Part shown: one piece after another, positions 20,796 to 32,149 of the stretch | Numbering within the stretch: the first letter of the stretch is position 1 | Layout of the letters: each line of letters opens with the position of its first letter | Assembly: GCA_964036315.1 (NCBI GenBank) | Contig: OZ038500.1 | Span: 56,422,727-56,486,726, forward strand | Source of the DNA: Acanthosepion esculentum | Lineage: Eukaryota > Mollusca > Cephalopoda > Sepiida > Sepiidae | Reading direction: 5' to 3' | Length of the DNA: 64,000 nt | Notes under the pieces: generated by a model | Seen by the model: only the letters and a program-made list of their open reading frames with translations | Database searches by the model: none | What the model was told of the DNA's origin: nothing | Made by a program: the position numbers and the translations under genes

Positions 20796-21478
20796 TAACC
20801 ATGATCCTGAAAGATATATATATATAAAACCATAAAGAAGAATATTTTCAAATGTCATTTTTCCCCTTTTTTCTTTGCTCTTATATATATATATATATTT
20901 TACAGGTTTTGTGTTTGTTTATTCGACAGTGTAAAACACGCAATCATTTCAATTCTAGCTTTCTTTTTTACACTGACATTTTGAAATCCGCTACTTGCTA
21001 TCTTTTTTCTTCCAGAATTTTTTTTTAGTTTTCCTTGTTCCTCCTGGGTGTTCAATCTTTTGTTATTATTAAAAACTAGATCTCTTTTTCTTGAGCAATA
21101 GCATTGATATCAAACAGTTTTTCCATAACACAATGCAATCATCTTCCTATTGAAGACAGACATTTTCTCCTTTTTACAAAGAATAAAAACTTGCTCTTTA
21201 CCTTGATTTATAACTGAATGGAGATTTTATTTCCCGCGATGTAACAACAACAAAAAAAAAAAAGATTAGATAAAAATAATCAAAATATATATTTTTGATT
21301 GAAACGTATAATAAAGTTTAACACATTTTATAGACTACCTAATTTATTCGAATACTTCTAGAGGACATCGATGACAATCAAGCTATTCTTACAGACAATG
21401 ACAATGCACTTCAATATTCTACAGATTTATATATAAAATAACTTTTCATATGTTCGCAAAGTGTTGTATGGAGTGTAT
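20796..21478. other. Unassigned AT-rich sequence with short TA runs
   Basis: Two short TA runs (about 20815-20827 and 20882-20898) and otherwise nothing I recognise. Confidence 0.5.
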
Positions 21479-21479
21479 C

Positions 21480-21890
21480 GTCAGTGGTAGCAGCTTTTGA
21501 CGCGAGACGATCGACCCTGCTTTACGGAACTACAAAGCTACATGGCCTATATCCAACTCTCGCACATGGCTCCAAGACATCGCATTGGCACTGCCTCGGC
21601 CACACCCTGTTCAACAGCATTGATTTGCCGGCTAAACTGTGGAATGGTAGTCAGAAGTATTTCCCCATCGGTAAAGAGAAACGTCATTCCCAAACCGGTG
21701 CCAAGCGGCCATCGGCTAGTCGCCAGCTTGCTCGTAGAAGCTGAGCATCAGATTTACCAGTGAGTGAATGAATATCTGGGAGAAAGGCTGGAGTAACCTC
21801 AACATGCCCGGTGCAAAAGGAAACGGCAAGCTATTGCACATTTTGCCTTGAATGACACCAACAGGGAGTGGGGGTTGACCACAGCGGCGC
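21480..21890. other. Unassigned GC-richer block
   Basis: About 400 bp of balanced composition between AT-rich flanks (GACGCGAGACGATCGACCCT, CGGTGCCAAGCGGCCATCGG). Short frames exist on both strands but none resembles a known protein. The abrupt composition change suggests an inserted element of unknown type. Confidence 0.4.
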
Positions 21891-21894
21891 AAGG

Positions 21895-22935
21895 TACAAC
21901 ATCTGTCTCAGATTATTTACATCATTCGGACTATCCTGAAACAGATACTGTCTCAGATTGTTTATATGCAGGTTTGTGGGCGGTACAGAGATTTCACTTA
22001 CGTTCTAATACCATTGGGAAAGGTATGAGTCCTCTTCGTCTTCCCCCAGCTTTAGGTAAATAGCAGGACAGACCGGGTTCTATAGCCTTGGATGGCAACT
22101 GGTCTCCCGCAGAAAGAAATGACAACCTAATGCTGGAAAAAAATCTGCCTCGTCAGTCATGTATGGAAAGTTACATTATCGCCTAAGCGTGTATCACGCA
22201 TGGCACTAAACTGATTGACTGACTCTCTACCTAGTAGGTAGATTAATATTCGTAAATATTATCTTCAAAAGATACAACATCTGTCTCAGATTATTTACAT
22301 TATTCGGATTATACTGATACAGATACTGTCTCAGATTGTTTATATATAAGTTTGTAGGCGGTGCAGAGCTTTCCCTTACGTTCTAATACCACTGGGAAAG
22401 GTATGAGTTCTCTTCATCGCCACCCCGCTATCGGTAAATAGCAGGACAGACCGGGTTCTATAGCCTTGGGTGGCAACTGGTCTACCGCAGAAAGAAATGG
22501 CAACCTACTGCGGGAAAAAAATCTGCCTCGTCAGTCATGTATCGAAAGATACATGATCGCCTAAGCGTGTATCACGCATGGCACATAACTGACTGATTGA
22601 CTCACTACCTAGTATGTAGATTAATATTCGTAATTATTACCTTCAAAAGGTACAACATCTGTCTCAGATTATTCATATATAAATTTGTGGGCGCGTCAGA
22701 GCTTTCACTTACGTGCTGATAACCTCGGGAAAGTTATGACTCCTCATAAACTCTCCCCCCCCCTCCGCTATGGGTCAGTAGGAGCACATAGCGCCTTCTA
22801 TAGCTTGGACGCCAACTGGTCTCCTGCAGAAAGAAATGGCAACCTACTACAGGAAAAATCTGCCTCGTCAGTCATGTATCGAAAGATACCTGATCGCCTA
22901 AGCGTGTATCACGCATGGCACATAACTGACTGAGA
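21895..22935 (+). repeat. SINE-B tandem array, period 378 bp
   Basis: TACAACATCTGTCTCAGATT recurs at 21895, 22273 and 22651, exactly 378 bp apart, giving about 2.75 units. Each unit contains the shared SINE core (TTTCACTTACGTTCTAATAC, GGGAAAGGTATGAGT), the phrase GGACAGACCGGGTTCTATAG, and tail B: GAAAGAAATGGCAACCTACT, CTGCCTCGTCAGTCATGTAT, AGCGTGTATCACGCATGGCA. The tRNA-like A/B-box part is absent from the units. Units differ at scattered positions. Confidence 0.85.
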
Positions 22936-22954
22936 AATTCTCATCAAGGAATCC

Positions 22955-23035
22955 AAGTAGATTTGAACCGTTTTCAAATTTGAAATAGTATATCCAACGC
23001 CTTTTCCTAATGAACTACATTAGCGATGAACCTGT
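22955..23035 (-). repeat. tRNA-derived fragment
   Basis: On the minus strand TAGTTCATTAGG fits a pol III A box and GGTTCAAATC fits a B box, about 50 nt apart, as in a tRNA. No acceptor stem can be paired and the anticodon arm is imperfect, so this is a tRNA-derived repeat or pseudogene. 23040-23400 holds nothing else that I can support. Confidence 0.5.
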
Positions 23036-23404
23036 CCTTCTCCTCAGCGCCCTTGTTACTATCCGGATAGTGTGATAACAACGACACCATGATAGATCTC
23101 TTTATTTGAGGCTCTCGATAAAGCAAGGAGATTAATTATTGATTTTTCTAGGCTTCCATAGCGAAGTGTCTGAACCATTTGTCTTCTCCACCTCTAGTTT
23201 GTGGAAATATTTGTAAGTGAATTTGACCTTCTCCTTGACATCCTTTCACGAGGGGAATGCCGTCGACATGACTTTCTTTTTAGTTCATCCTTTACTGGTC
23301 TTCTTTCTTGTTTATTGAGAGAATGGACGTGGATTTTAAACAATGCCTGTGACATCAATAAGACTGTTGATGAGATCAAAGGGCTAAACTAGAGAATTGT
23401 TGGA

Positions 23405-23800
23405 AAATGGGATGGAAAATATCAGCTTTTTCTTTTCCTTTCTTTCCATTAATTCATTCTACCGTTTTCTTTCTTTTACTCAGTCAATCATTCTTTCAAT
23501 TATTCTTTCATTGCATCCTTCAAGGAGAATCTCTTCCATTTTTAATTTTTTTAATTTTTTTTCTCTTTTCGTCAAATTCTTTTTTTTTCGTCTTCCTTTT
23601 CCTTTGTTTGTTTGTTTGTTTGTTTCTTTCTTTCTTTCTTTCTTTCATTTCAATTTATTAATATTTATATGTCTTTCTTTTTTCTCATTCTTTCTTTCTT
23701 TCTTTCTTTATTTATTTCTTTATTTATTTCACTGATTCCCTCCCATGAGCTTTTTTTCAATTCTGTCTTTTCTTTTTTCTTCCTTTCTTTCACTGATTCT
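23405..23800. repeat. Pyrimidine-rich lead-in to satellite
   Basis: Irregular CTTT, TTTG and TTTA runs with no fixed period. It contains two early degenerate copies of the satellite block (CTGATTCCCTCCCATGAGC near 23732). The short TTTG array at 23603-23623 and the TTTC array at 23624-23646 are clean. Confidence 0.8.
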
Positions 23801-23883
23801 ATCCCCATAAATAATTTTCAATTCTTTCTTTCTTTCTTTCTTTCTTTCTTTCACTGATTCCATCCCCATAAAGTCTTTTCAAT

Positions 23884-23935
<52 letters not shown>

Positions 23936-24025
23936 TCACTGATTCCATCCCCATAAAGTCTTTTCAATTCTTTCTTTCTTTCTTTCTTTCTTTCACTGAT
24001 TCCATCCCCATAAAGTCTTTTCAAT

Positions 24026-24089
<64 letters not shown>

Positions 24090-24122
24090 TCACTGATTCC
24101 ATCCCCATAAAGTTTTTTCAAT

Positions 24123-24178
<56 letters not shown>

Positions 24179-24211
24179 TCACTGATTCCATCCCCATAAA
24201 GTCTTTTCAAT

Positions 24212-24263
<52 letters not shown>

Positions 24264-24357
24264 TCACTGATTCCATCCCCATAAAGTCTTTTCAATTCTT
24301 TCTTTCTTTCTTTCTTTCTTTCTTTCACTGATTCCATCCCCATAAAGTCTTTTCAAT

Positions 24358-24389
<32 letters not shown>

Positions 24390-24422
24390 TCACTGATTCC
24401 ATCCCCATAAAGTCTTTTCAAT

Positions 24423-24458
<36 letters not shown>

Positions 24459-24548
24459 TCACTGATTCCATCCCTATAAAGTCTTTTCAATTCTTTCTTT
24501 CTTTCTTTCTTTCTTTCACTGATTCCATCCCCATAAAGTCTTTTCAAT

Positions 24549-24600
<52 letters not shown>

Positions 24601-24633
24601 TCACTGATTCCATCCCCATAAAGTCTTTTCAAT

Positions 24634-24673
<40 letters not shown>

Positions 24674-24706
24674 TCACTGATTCCATCCCCATAAAGTCTT
24701 TTCAAT

Positions 24707-24742
<36 letters not shown>

Positions 24743-24775
24743 TCACTGATTCCATCCCCATAAAGTCTTTTCAAT

Positions 24776-24839
<64 letters not shown>

Positions 24840-24872
24840 TCACTGATTCCATCCCCATAAAGTCTTTTCAAT

Positions 24873-24912
<40 letters not shown>

Positions 24913-24945
24913 TCACTGATTCCATCCCCATAAAGTCTTTTCAAT

Positions 24946-24997
<52 letters not shown>

Positions 24998-25091
24998 TCA
25001 CTGATTCCATCCCCATAAAGTCTTTTCAATTCTTTCTTTCTTTCTTTCTTTCTTTCTTTCACTGATTCCATCCCCATAAAGTCTTTTCAAT

Positions 25092-25147
<56 letters not shown>

Positions 25148-25180
25148 TCACTGATTCCATCCCCATAAAGTCTTTTCAAT

Positions 25181-25248
<68 letters not shown>

Positions 25249-25281
25249 TCACTGATTCCATCCCCATAAAGTCTTTTCAAT

Positions 25282-25313
<32 letters not shown>

Positions 25314-25346
25314 TCACTGATTCCATCCCCATAAAGTCTTTTCAAT

Positions 25347-25394
<48 letters not shown>

Positions 25395-25427
25395 TCACTG
25401 ATTCCATCCCCATAAAGTCTTTTCAAT

Positions 25428-25471
<44 letters not shown>

Positions 25472-25504
25472 TCACTGATTCCATCCCCATAAAGTCTTTT
25501 CAAT

Positions 25505-25544
<40 letters not shown>

Positions 25545-25577
25545 TCACTGATTCCATCCCCATAAAGTCTTTTCAAT

Positions 25578-25613
<36 letters not shown>

Positions 25614-25764
25614 TCACTGATTCCATCCCCATAAAGTCTTTTCAATTCTTTCTTTCTTTCTTTCTTTCTTTCTTTCACTGATTCCATCCCCATAAAGTCT
25701 TTTCAATTCTTTCTTTCTTTCTTTCTTTCTTTCACTGATTCCATCCCCATAAAGTCTTTTCAAT

Positions 25765-25808
<44 letters not shown>

Positions 25809-25841
25809 TCACTGATTCCATCCCCATAAAGTCTTTTCAAT

Positions 25842-25889
<48 letters not shown>

Positions 25890-25922
25890 TCACTGATTCC
25901 ATCCCCATAAAGTCTTTTCAAT

Positions 25923-25998
<76 letters not shown>

Positions 25999-26031
25999 TC
26001 ACTGATTCCATCCCCATAAAGTCTTTTCAAT

Positions 26032-26095
<64 letters not shown>

Positions 26096-26128
26096 TCACT
26101 GATTCCATCCCCATAAAGTCTTTTCAAT

Positions 26129-26184
<56 letters not shown>

Positions 26185-26235
26185 TCACTGATTTTTACAA
26201 TTTTTATCCCCATACACTCTTTTCAAGTCTTTCTT
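23800..26235. repeat. Satellite of a 33-bp block alternating with (TTTC)n
   Basis: The block starting ACTGATTCCATCCCCATAAA and ending GTCTTTTCAATTC occurs about 30 times. Each copy is separated from the next by an uninterrupted TTTC run of variable length, roughly 5 to 21 units. Interior blocks are almost identical (single exceptions at 24104 AGTT and 24473 CCCTATAAAG). The first (23804) and last (26205) blocks are clearly degenerate. The plus strand is pyrimidine-rich, opposite to the 8.6-12.8 kb satellite. Short minus-strand frames reading ERKKERKKE are artefacts. Confidence 0.97.
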
Positions 26236-26820
26236 TCTTTAATTCATTTTAATTTATTAATAATTATAAGTTATTTCTTCTAAACATTGATTCTTTATAT
26301 GTTGCATTGAAAGGTTTCTCTAAATCTTTCTATCATTTTTCTTTCTTTCAGTTAAAAGTTCTTTTGTTCTAATGTTTCTTTCTTTTTCTTTCGCGTTGTA
26401 CTTCTTTCAGCTTTTATAAGCCAATCCGACGTTTGTTTTCGTCAATTTTTCTTTCTTTCTGTGTTCATTCAATTATTTTAAGTTTATCTTTCTTTTCTAA
26501 ATTTTTTATATATACGTATATATTTTATCCTCCAATAAATATCTTTTTCCTCCAATCATTGTTTCAATGTTCTGCTTTCTTTCTTTTCATTGTTTTTTTA
26601 TCCTTTTTTCTTTCTTTTCTTTTCTTTATTTTTTTCTGTTTTCTTTCTTTCTCCTTTCTTTTTCTTTCTTTCCTTTCTTTCAGAGTTAATTCTTTTTCTT
26701 TGTGTTTTCTTTCTTATCATGTTTCGTTCGATTCAGTTATTCCTCCATTTCTCATATCTTTCTTTTATATTCTTCTCCCCGTCAATCATTCACTTCTCAT
26801 TTCTGTTGTAAAAGACAGGA
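26236..26820. repeat. Pyrimidine-rich tail-out of satellite
   Basis: Irregular TTTC and CTTT runs in diverging sequence, without the 33-bp block. Frames made of F, S and L through here are composition artefacts. 26821-27103 is unremarkable. Confidence 0.8.
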
Positions 26821-27103
26821 CACTACAAAGATATCAGCCACTAACCAACCACAACATTTACAACTGACCCGTGTTGGCATTAAAATATAATTGACTGAGT
26901 AGATCACACAGTGTTGAAACTAGACACGAAAAAGAAAATTCAAGCAATCCTTCCAAAAGGTATTGAAGGAAAGCGAGAAGAAAATTCCAAAAGGACAAAA
27001 TGTACATTTGACATCGAAAAAAACAAGATCAACATGGAAATTAGAAATTGGAAATGCCAAATATTAAATATCAAGCAACACCAAGCTCTTGTGGGTGACG
27101 AAT

Positions 27104-27506
27104 TACCGTGATCCCCCATATATAATACGCCTTCATCCATAATACGCACCCCTAAAATTGTGCTGAAAGTGTGGGAAAAATGCTCCTACTCAGACATAAC
27201 GCGCACCTTTTGTTTGGTAATCAAACCCTATGAATTGTATCTCTCCAATTTTATTACGGCCAGCGTTTCCCACTCTAATATTAAAAAATGGTTTTAAACA
27301 TAGATTAATATTATTCTAATGTAGTTTTATGATAATGTTAGTGTCAAATTGTCGTATGTTTGTATGAAGTCGTCATTTCGCAATTGAAATCGACCTATGA
27401 AATAGCAATTTGTAAAGATTTTTTGTATCGGTGCATAATACGCACTCTTAATTTTGCTTATTATGTTTTTGAAATAAATGCGTATTATATATGGGGAATT
27501 ACGGTA
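27104..27506. mobile_element. TIR-bounded miniature transposon, 403 bp
   Basis: The left end TACCGTGATCCCCCATATAT and AATACGC mirrors the right end, whose reverse complement reads TACCGTAATTCCCCATATAT and AATACGC (two mismatches). Just inside both ends the word ATAATACGCAC recurs. The interior is AT-rich and non-coding. Superfamily not assigned. It interrupts or abuts a LINE fragment. Confidence 0.75.
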
Positions 27507-27597
27507 TTCTCCACCCTTTAACCCACAGGCAGGATGTGGCAAGTCTCTCATTGCTACTTTCCAAGAAACTGCTCGGACGAAATATATTTCCTTCAGC
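27507..27597 (+). pseudogene. LINE-alpha/beta reverse transcriptase scrap
   Basis: Reads HPLTHRQDVASLSLLLSKKL in one frame, matching the conserved C-terminal segment of the LINE-alpha/beta reverse transcriptases, then ends at a SINE junction. Confidence 0.65.
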
Positions 27598-27752
27598 TCG
27601 ACTCTCCGATTTCCAATTCCATGGCGATATATCCGCGCATTCAAGCTTACAGAACCGGGTATTTCCAAGCGGTCACCCCTCTAGGATACTGACCAAGCAC
27701 GACGCTGCTTAATTTCGGTGATTGTACGAGAACCGGTGTTTCGCAAACGTGG
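27598..27752 (-). mobile_element. SINE-A head and core fragment
   Basis: Reverse complement of the 5S-like head: CCAAGCGGTCACCCCTCTAG, then GACGCTGCTTAATTTCGGTG and GTACGAGAACCGGTGTTTCG. It is preceded by the start of the core (TCAAGCTTACAG). The tail is missing. From 27753 to 28360 there is no recognisable feature. Confidence 0.8.
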
Positions 27753-28364
27753 AGATTATAACGGGAGAATAAGCCTGTGGAAAGCCATGATAACCTGCCT
27801 CTTTGGAAGATCATGGCATTTAGACGAAAAATAACTGAGAGTTATCTGCTGCTTCTCTTGTGCGAAAACCGGCGAAGATTCGTCTCTGTGGAAAACAAAC
27901 AATCCGTCGAATCTGTTTCATTGGTCGGTGGCTAATTAAATGTTTAAACAAACGCCAAAATATGATTGAATTTTCTAATCAAGATTCATTTATGCATCCA
28001 ATGCATTAGAAATTAATTTCGGATTAATTAAAGAACGTCTCTGATATTTTTTAAAAAAGATTTCTCTGACGTTCGATGCGAAATTGGGTTTAATTTCCGC
28101 TAAAAACAATTGTAATCAGTGCCCCAAATCCTAAGTCAATAGAAGCCTGCATGAAAACAGTATCAGGAAGTTAATAGATATTTACTATGCTTAGATTATA
28201 GTTTGACACAAGGGCTCTAGGGTGAAGCACGTAATGAGGAATTAATTTACAGTTATCAAATATTTTACTAGAGCTACAAAATTAAATAATTTCAATAAAA
28301 ATGGAAATATTAAAATCAAACAACAGGAAACAGTAACAACAACAAAAATTATTGGTACCGTAAA

Positions 28365-28500
28365 GTTGGTTGGTTGTTTTTGTTTAGCGGCATATCAACA
28401 ACTCTATGGGTTATATAATGCCGAAATTTAAATATTTTGTAAGCAATTTTATTTCATTATTGGGGATAATAATGATTTATGTCGTGGCCTTGTTGGGGCC
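28365..28500 (-). repeat. Tail-module repeat (composite-arm type)
   Basis: TTGGTTGGTTGTTTTTGTTT, then AGCGGCATATCAACAACTCT, then ATAATGCCGAAATTTAAAT. It is the same module as in the composite arms (for example 52985-53060) and is related to tail A of SINE-A. Confidence 0.65.
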
Positions 28501-28517
28501 TGAAATAATGTAGTGCA

Positions 28518-28885
28518 AACATACACAAACGAGAGTGTTACAGCAAGAATGTTCGATCCGACTGTCAGAGCTGACTGCTGGAAACTTCCCTCTCTAAATG
28601 GCAGTACCTTCTCTCATTTACAGCTGGGGGATTCAATGCGTACGTGGCCAAATAACCATAACAAATAAATAGATCCATTGAATACGAACAAGTAAATATT
28701 TGAAGAAAGGATATACGAGAGGAATTGAGTTAAACAAATATATTAACAGAAACAGTAATAGAAACATATACAAACGAGAGTGTTATAGCAAGAATATTCA
28801 GTCCGACTGTCAGAGCTGACTGCTGGAAAATATCCTCTCCAAAGGCAGTAACTGCTCCTATTTATAGTGCGTGCGTGGGTAAATT
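28518..28885. repeat. Direct duplication, spacing about 248 bp
   Basis: ACAAACGAGAGTGTTACAGC plus CGACTGTCAGAGCTGACTGC occurs at 28524-28590 and again at 28772-28838, with differences. The intervening DNA is unique. It could be the two ends of a decayed element, but no other support is visible. Confidence 0.6.
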
Positions 28886-29015
28886 ATCATAATATTTTAC
28901 TAATTAACCCATAGCTGGGCGGAGAAGAGATGGCTGTATACGTTTCCAAAGAGTATTTGCGCCTAAGAGAATACATCGAACCCAACTGGAATTGGAACTC
29001 GGCTCACCGATTAAC
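28885..29015 (-). repeat. SINE-A/B core fragment
   Basis: ATTAACCCATAGCTGGGCGG, GTATTTGCGCCTAAGAGAAT and CCCAACTGGAATTGGAACTC give the shared core in reverse orientation, ending in GGCTCACCGATTAACAATTC, the B-box side. Neither head nor tail is attached. 29016-29480 has no recognisable feature. Confidence 0.8.
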
Positions 29016-29487
29016 AATTCTGAAAAAAAATAACATAGGACAAATATAAATAAATAAAGGAAAAAACTAAAGCTGAACAACCAGACAAAAATCCACAAAA
29101 TTTATTCATAATCATTCAACCACCCACGCATTCTGTAGTCACGGATTGGTATTAAATACGATTAGATTGTTTTAGCAAAACGTCACATAATTCGTGTGCT
29201 CTGTTTGGATGGAATATATTAATGCAATGATAATCTTCCAAATTCGCTGGATAAGCATTACGCTACAGTGAGGCTTCCCATTCCATATTATATCTTCATT
29301 CATTGTATGGCGTGGGGCCTTATATTTTGATTGCTATGAGTGCATTTACTATACAGGATGAGATGAGTAAATTGTTGCCATTTTATATTTTTTATTTTGC
29401 GCATGCGCGTCGTTTTTTCTTTCTGATTTAGTCGACTGTCCAGTATATTTGGGTCAGTTGGGCACCGTCTGTGAGAAAAAGAGCAAC

Positions 29488-30426
29488 ATGACGCAATTTT
29501 CTCCGCCAGAAATTTGAAAGCGGCATGCTGTACTGCTTGGGATTCGCACCGGACGCTTCAATACAAACAGTTCAGCGTGTTTGGGTATCTGTCTGAGGAC
29601 ATTGCAGAGGATACAGAAAGAGTTGGATGAGTCTGATTACGAAGAGACAGTAGCTCGGAAAACTTACTCTGATAGTTCTGAGAAGAAAAGAACTCTTGAG
29701 TTTGTTGTTGAGGAACTCAGACTCAACACGGAGGCCTACATCAAGTACCAGCTGGAGGTCAAGAGGGTGGCTGCTAGACGACCCTAGGCCTGTCCACAGG
29801 AATCTGCGCCGTTCCACACAAGCAGAAGAACACACTCATGGCTGTCGGACAATTTCTGCGACCACATCACCCCTTAAATCTGGCGATCTAACTCCCCAAA
29901 CTGCAACCCCCTTGTTTATTATGTGTGGGGCGGAATTGAGCGAGAGACGAAGAAAATGGTGCTAATATAGTATTATATCTATTATTCATTTTTTTACTAT
30001 GGTATCATATTTACCAACTGTTGGAAATATGAAAAATGTTATGGCTAGAGTTAAGGGTTAGGGTTCGGGCTTAGGGTTAGGAGTTAGGGTGTGGATTAAA
30101 GGCAGTGAACTGATTAACAATCAATAGTGATTCTAATTTTTTAAACTGATTTGATATCATTTTTTTTTAAAGTAAGCAGGTCATCGTTTTTCTTGGGCAT
30201 TTTACAGCAATGATAAGTGCATCGTCATTTACGGTAGGTCGTAAATACCTCGGTAGATGTCATACTATAGTAGCAGCAAGAAAACTCTTCGTAACTCCAA
30301 AGATGAACTGAAGTCAAGGATTATGGCAGAATTCGCCAATTTAAAAAAAAGGAGACCGTCCAGATGAGTTACAGGAGATTTCGAAGTCGTCTGGAGGCCG
30401 TGTTTGCTGCCAATGGCGATTTTATT
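29488..30426 (+). pseudogene. Tc1/mariner-type DDE transposase, deleted and interrupted
   Basis: A likely start ATG at 29488 is followed by an early stop. The frame then runs KRHAVLLGIRTGRFNTNS, LGICLRTLQRIQKELDESDY and EETVARKTYSDSSEKKRTLE, which is the helix-turn-helix region. It then jumps to LRLNTEAYIKYQLEVKRVAA, a large internal deletion that removes the first catalytic aspartate. A frameshift leads to ESAPFHTSRRTHSWLSDNFC around the second catalytic aspartate and SNSPNCNPLVYYVWGGIERE, where the usual third acidic position is altered. The C-terminus (SKDELKSRIMAEFANL, RSRLEAV-like) resumes only at about 30300, beyond a 330-bp insertion. Confidence 0.85.
29966..30298. repeat. Insertion in transposase with telomere-like repeats
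   Basis: About 330 bp of AT-rich DNA splits the transposase frame. At 30050-30092 are decayed TTAGGG units (AGGGTTAGGGTTCGGGCTTA, then GGGTTAGGAGTTAGGGTG). ATATAGTATTAT near the left border and ATACTATAGT near the right border are weakly inverted, so it may be a small transposable element. Confidence 0.6.
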
Positions 30427-30429
30427 TAA

Positions 30430-31095
30430 TTAATTTACTCTTTAGTATTTCAAGATGATTTTTTGTGTTATTCAGGTAAATATATCTGTTAAGATGAGGG
30501 TTATTTTATTATTTAGACGACAATTTATCCATCGCACTCTGTATTAATGTAGGTACCTTCAAAACTTCACTGATCAAGAGGATACATGATGCACATAGTT
30601 TTATCGTTATGTTATTATTGAGTTGAATGATCAAAGGGTTTTTGATGCGAAAATTATTTTTTTTATCCTTTTCAGAACTTAGGGGATTTTTGGTTAAATG
30701 ATTTTGCGATAAAAGACATTGATTTTGAAATTCTTGGAAAAATCAGATAATTGCAATAAAACACAGATGTTATTTAATTAAATGAATAAAATGGAAATAT
30801 TTTTTTTAAAAAGTAATCTTTGAATAATGAATTTTTACAATAATTGTTTTCATTTCTACAAAAACTGATTAGAATAATTTATAAAGTTTTAAATCTTTTA
30901 AAATTCTGTATTAACTTGTAGCGGTCAAGTGATACTGTTATTAAATTAAATACGTATTTAGTAATCATGAATAGAAAAGCTTACGACAATTCAACAACGC
31001 ACAGTATTTTAAAATGAATTTTTAAATTATTCCATATCTGTATAAACGTATCCACTTTGGGAAACACGGACGTTATCAGACATTATCAGAAAATA
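30430..31095. other. Unassigned AT-rich sequence
   Basis: Very AT-rich, no coding frame longer than chance and no repeat family that I recognise. Confidence 0.6.
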
Positions 31096-31099
31096 AGAA

Positions 31100-31205
31100 C
31101 AGAAACGTGCTGATGATACTATGGGCCTAATATGTGAACAACGACGAGATTTTGGAGAAAATAGAAACAAAAAGGAAACTTATACTTAACACCAGAAAGA
31201 AGCAG
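31100..31205 (+). pseudogene. LINE-gamma fragment
   Basis: Encodes NNDEILEKIETKRKLILN and TRKKQLK, the segment just before the MRKEG motif in LINE-gamma. It ends where the LINE-alpha copy begins, at a T-run. Confidence 0.7.
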
Positions 31206-31211
31206 TTGAAA

Positions 31212-32090
31212 TGTATTTTTTTTAAGCTTTTCACCCCAGGCAAGGCTGGAAGCCACTAGCGCGCAAGGGGTTACAGAGGTTTGGAGTGAGAGCAAATAGG
31301 AGTGTTAGAGGAAAGGATGTGGAGAAGGATAGAGGATAGATCAAGGCAACTGGAGATGTCGATTGACATTACACTTCAATAGTTGGAGATCATAGTCATC
31401 AGGGAAACAGGAATGAGGAAGGGAGTTCAATAGGCGTGAGGTGCGAGATATGAAGCTATTGGAGTAGAAGAGACGTCTACATTTAACAGTTTCAACAGTG
31501 AAAGGGTGGGAACGGAATGCCAGCCTCGTAGGACGCTTGAATTCATGGAGCCTGAGAACCAGTGATAGCAGCTCATCGGAGCAATTACCATGGAAGTATT
31601 TATAAAAGAGAGGCGACGGTGTGTCTGTGAGAGAGAGAGAGTGTGTAGACGAGAAGCCAGATCAGGCCCAATTACATTGCATACTCGTCTCTGGATCTTA
31701 TCAAGAACCTTGAGGCAAACCTTGCAAGGGCGGATGGTTGCTTTGTAAATCTGGAGGATCGATTCCGGGGAGAAGAATTTCCTGGCCCGGAACAGGGAGC
31801 CAACTGTCCTTGCGGTGGGTGAAGCAATCGACTCAATGTAGTCGTTCCATCTCAGGTCAGCAGACAGCGTGAGACCGAGGAGCCGCAGAGAGGAGCTCTC
31901 GAGAAGTTGAGCTTCAGACATTCTAATGGGATGCAGGGAAGGATCCCTGTGGTGATTAATGGAGAGCAGTTTTGTCTTGGAGGCGTTAAAGTTAACCACC
32001 CAATTCCTGCCCCAGTTAACGACCGATTGAAGGTCCTTTTCGAGACGAACAGCCAGGTTAATTTAAGTAAATTTTGTTTAAGGACTTTAT
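31212..32090 (-). pseudogene. LINE-alpha reverse transcriptase C-terminal half with 3' end
   Basis: On the minus strand from about 32090 the frame reads VVNWGRNWVVNFNASKTKLL-like, then MSEAQLLESSSLRLLGLTLS, ADLRWNDYIESIASPTARTV and GSLFRARKFFSPESILQIYK. It jumps over the expected YCCHIW segment (a short in-frame deletion after ATIRPC) to DKIQRRVCNVIGPDLASRLH. A later frame gives the RLATQ-like end, and the 3' UTR closes with CCTTGCGCGCTAGTGGCTTC near 31255. This is the thumb and C-terminal region. The palm and endonuclease are missing. The frame from 31999 to 31427 is unusually long for a relic. Confidence 0.85.
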
Positions 32091-32149
32091 GGAACTGAAT
32101 CTTTGTTTACCTATCAGCGTAGAGGAGGATTTCAATGGTTTGAAATTGT

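Noticed and set aside
23851..26114. Lysine/glutamate-rich proteins on the minus strand (ERKKERKK type)
   Set aside because: Translations of (TTTC)n with the 33-bp block. Many equivalent frames exist and none has independent support.
23800..26235. CRISPR array
   Set aside because: A constant block with variable interstices, but the interstices are all TTTC microsatellite, the surroundings are eukaryotic transposons, and no cas gene is present.
30050..30092. Chromosome end
   Set aside because: Only a few degenerate TTAGGG-like units inside a transposon, with normal sequence on both sides.
31907..32098. 63-codon plus-strand frame with start
   Set aside because: Antisense shadow of the LINE-alpha reverse transcriptase on the minus strand.
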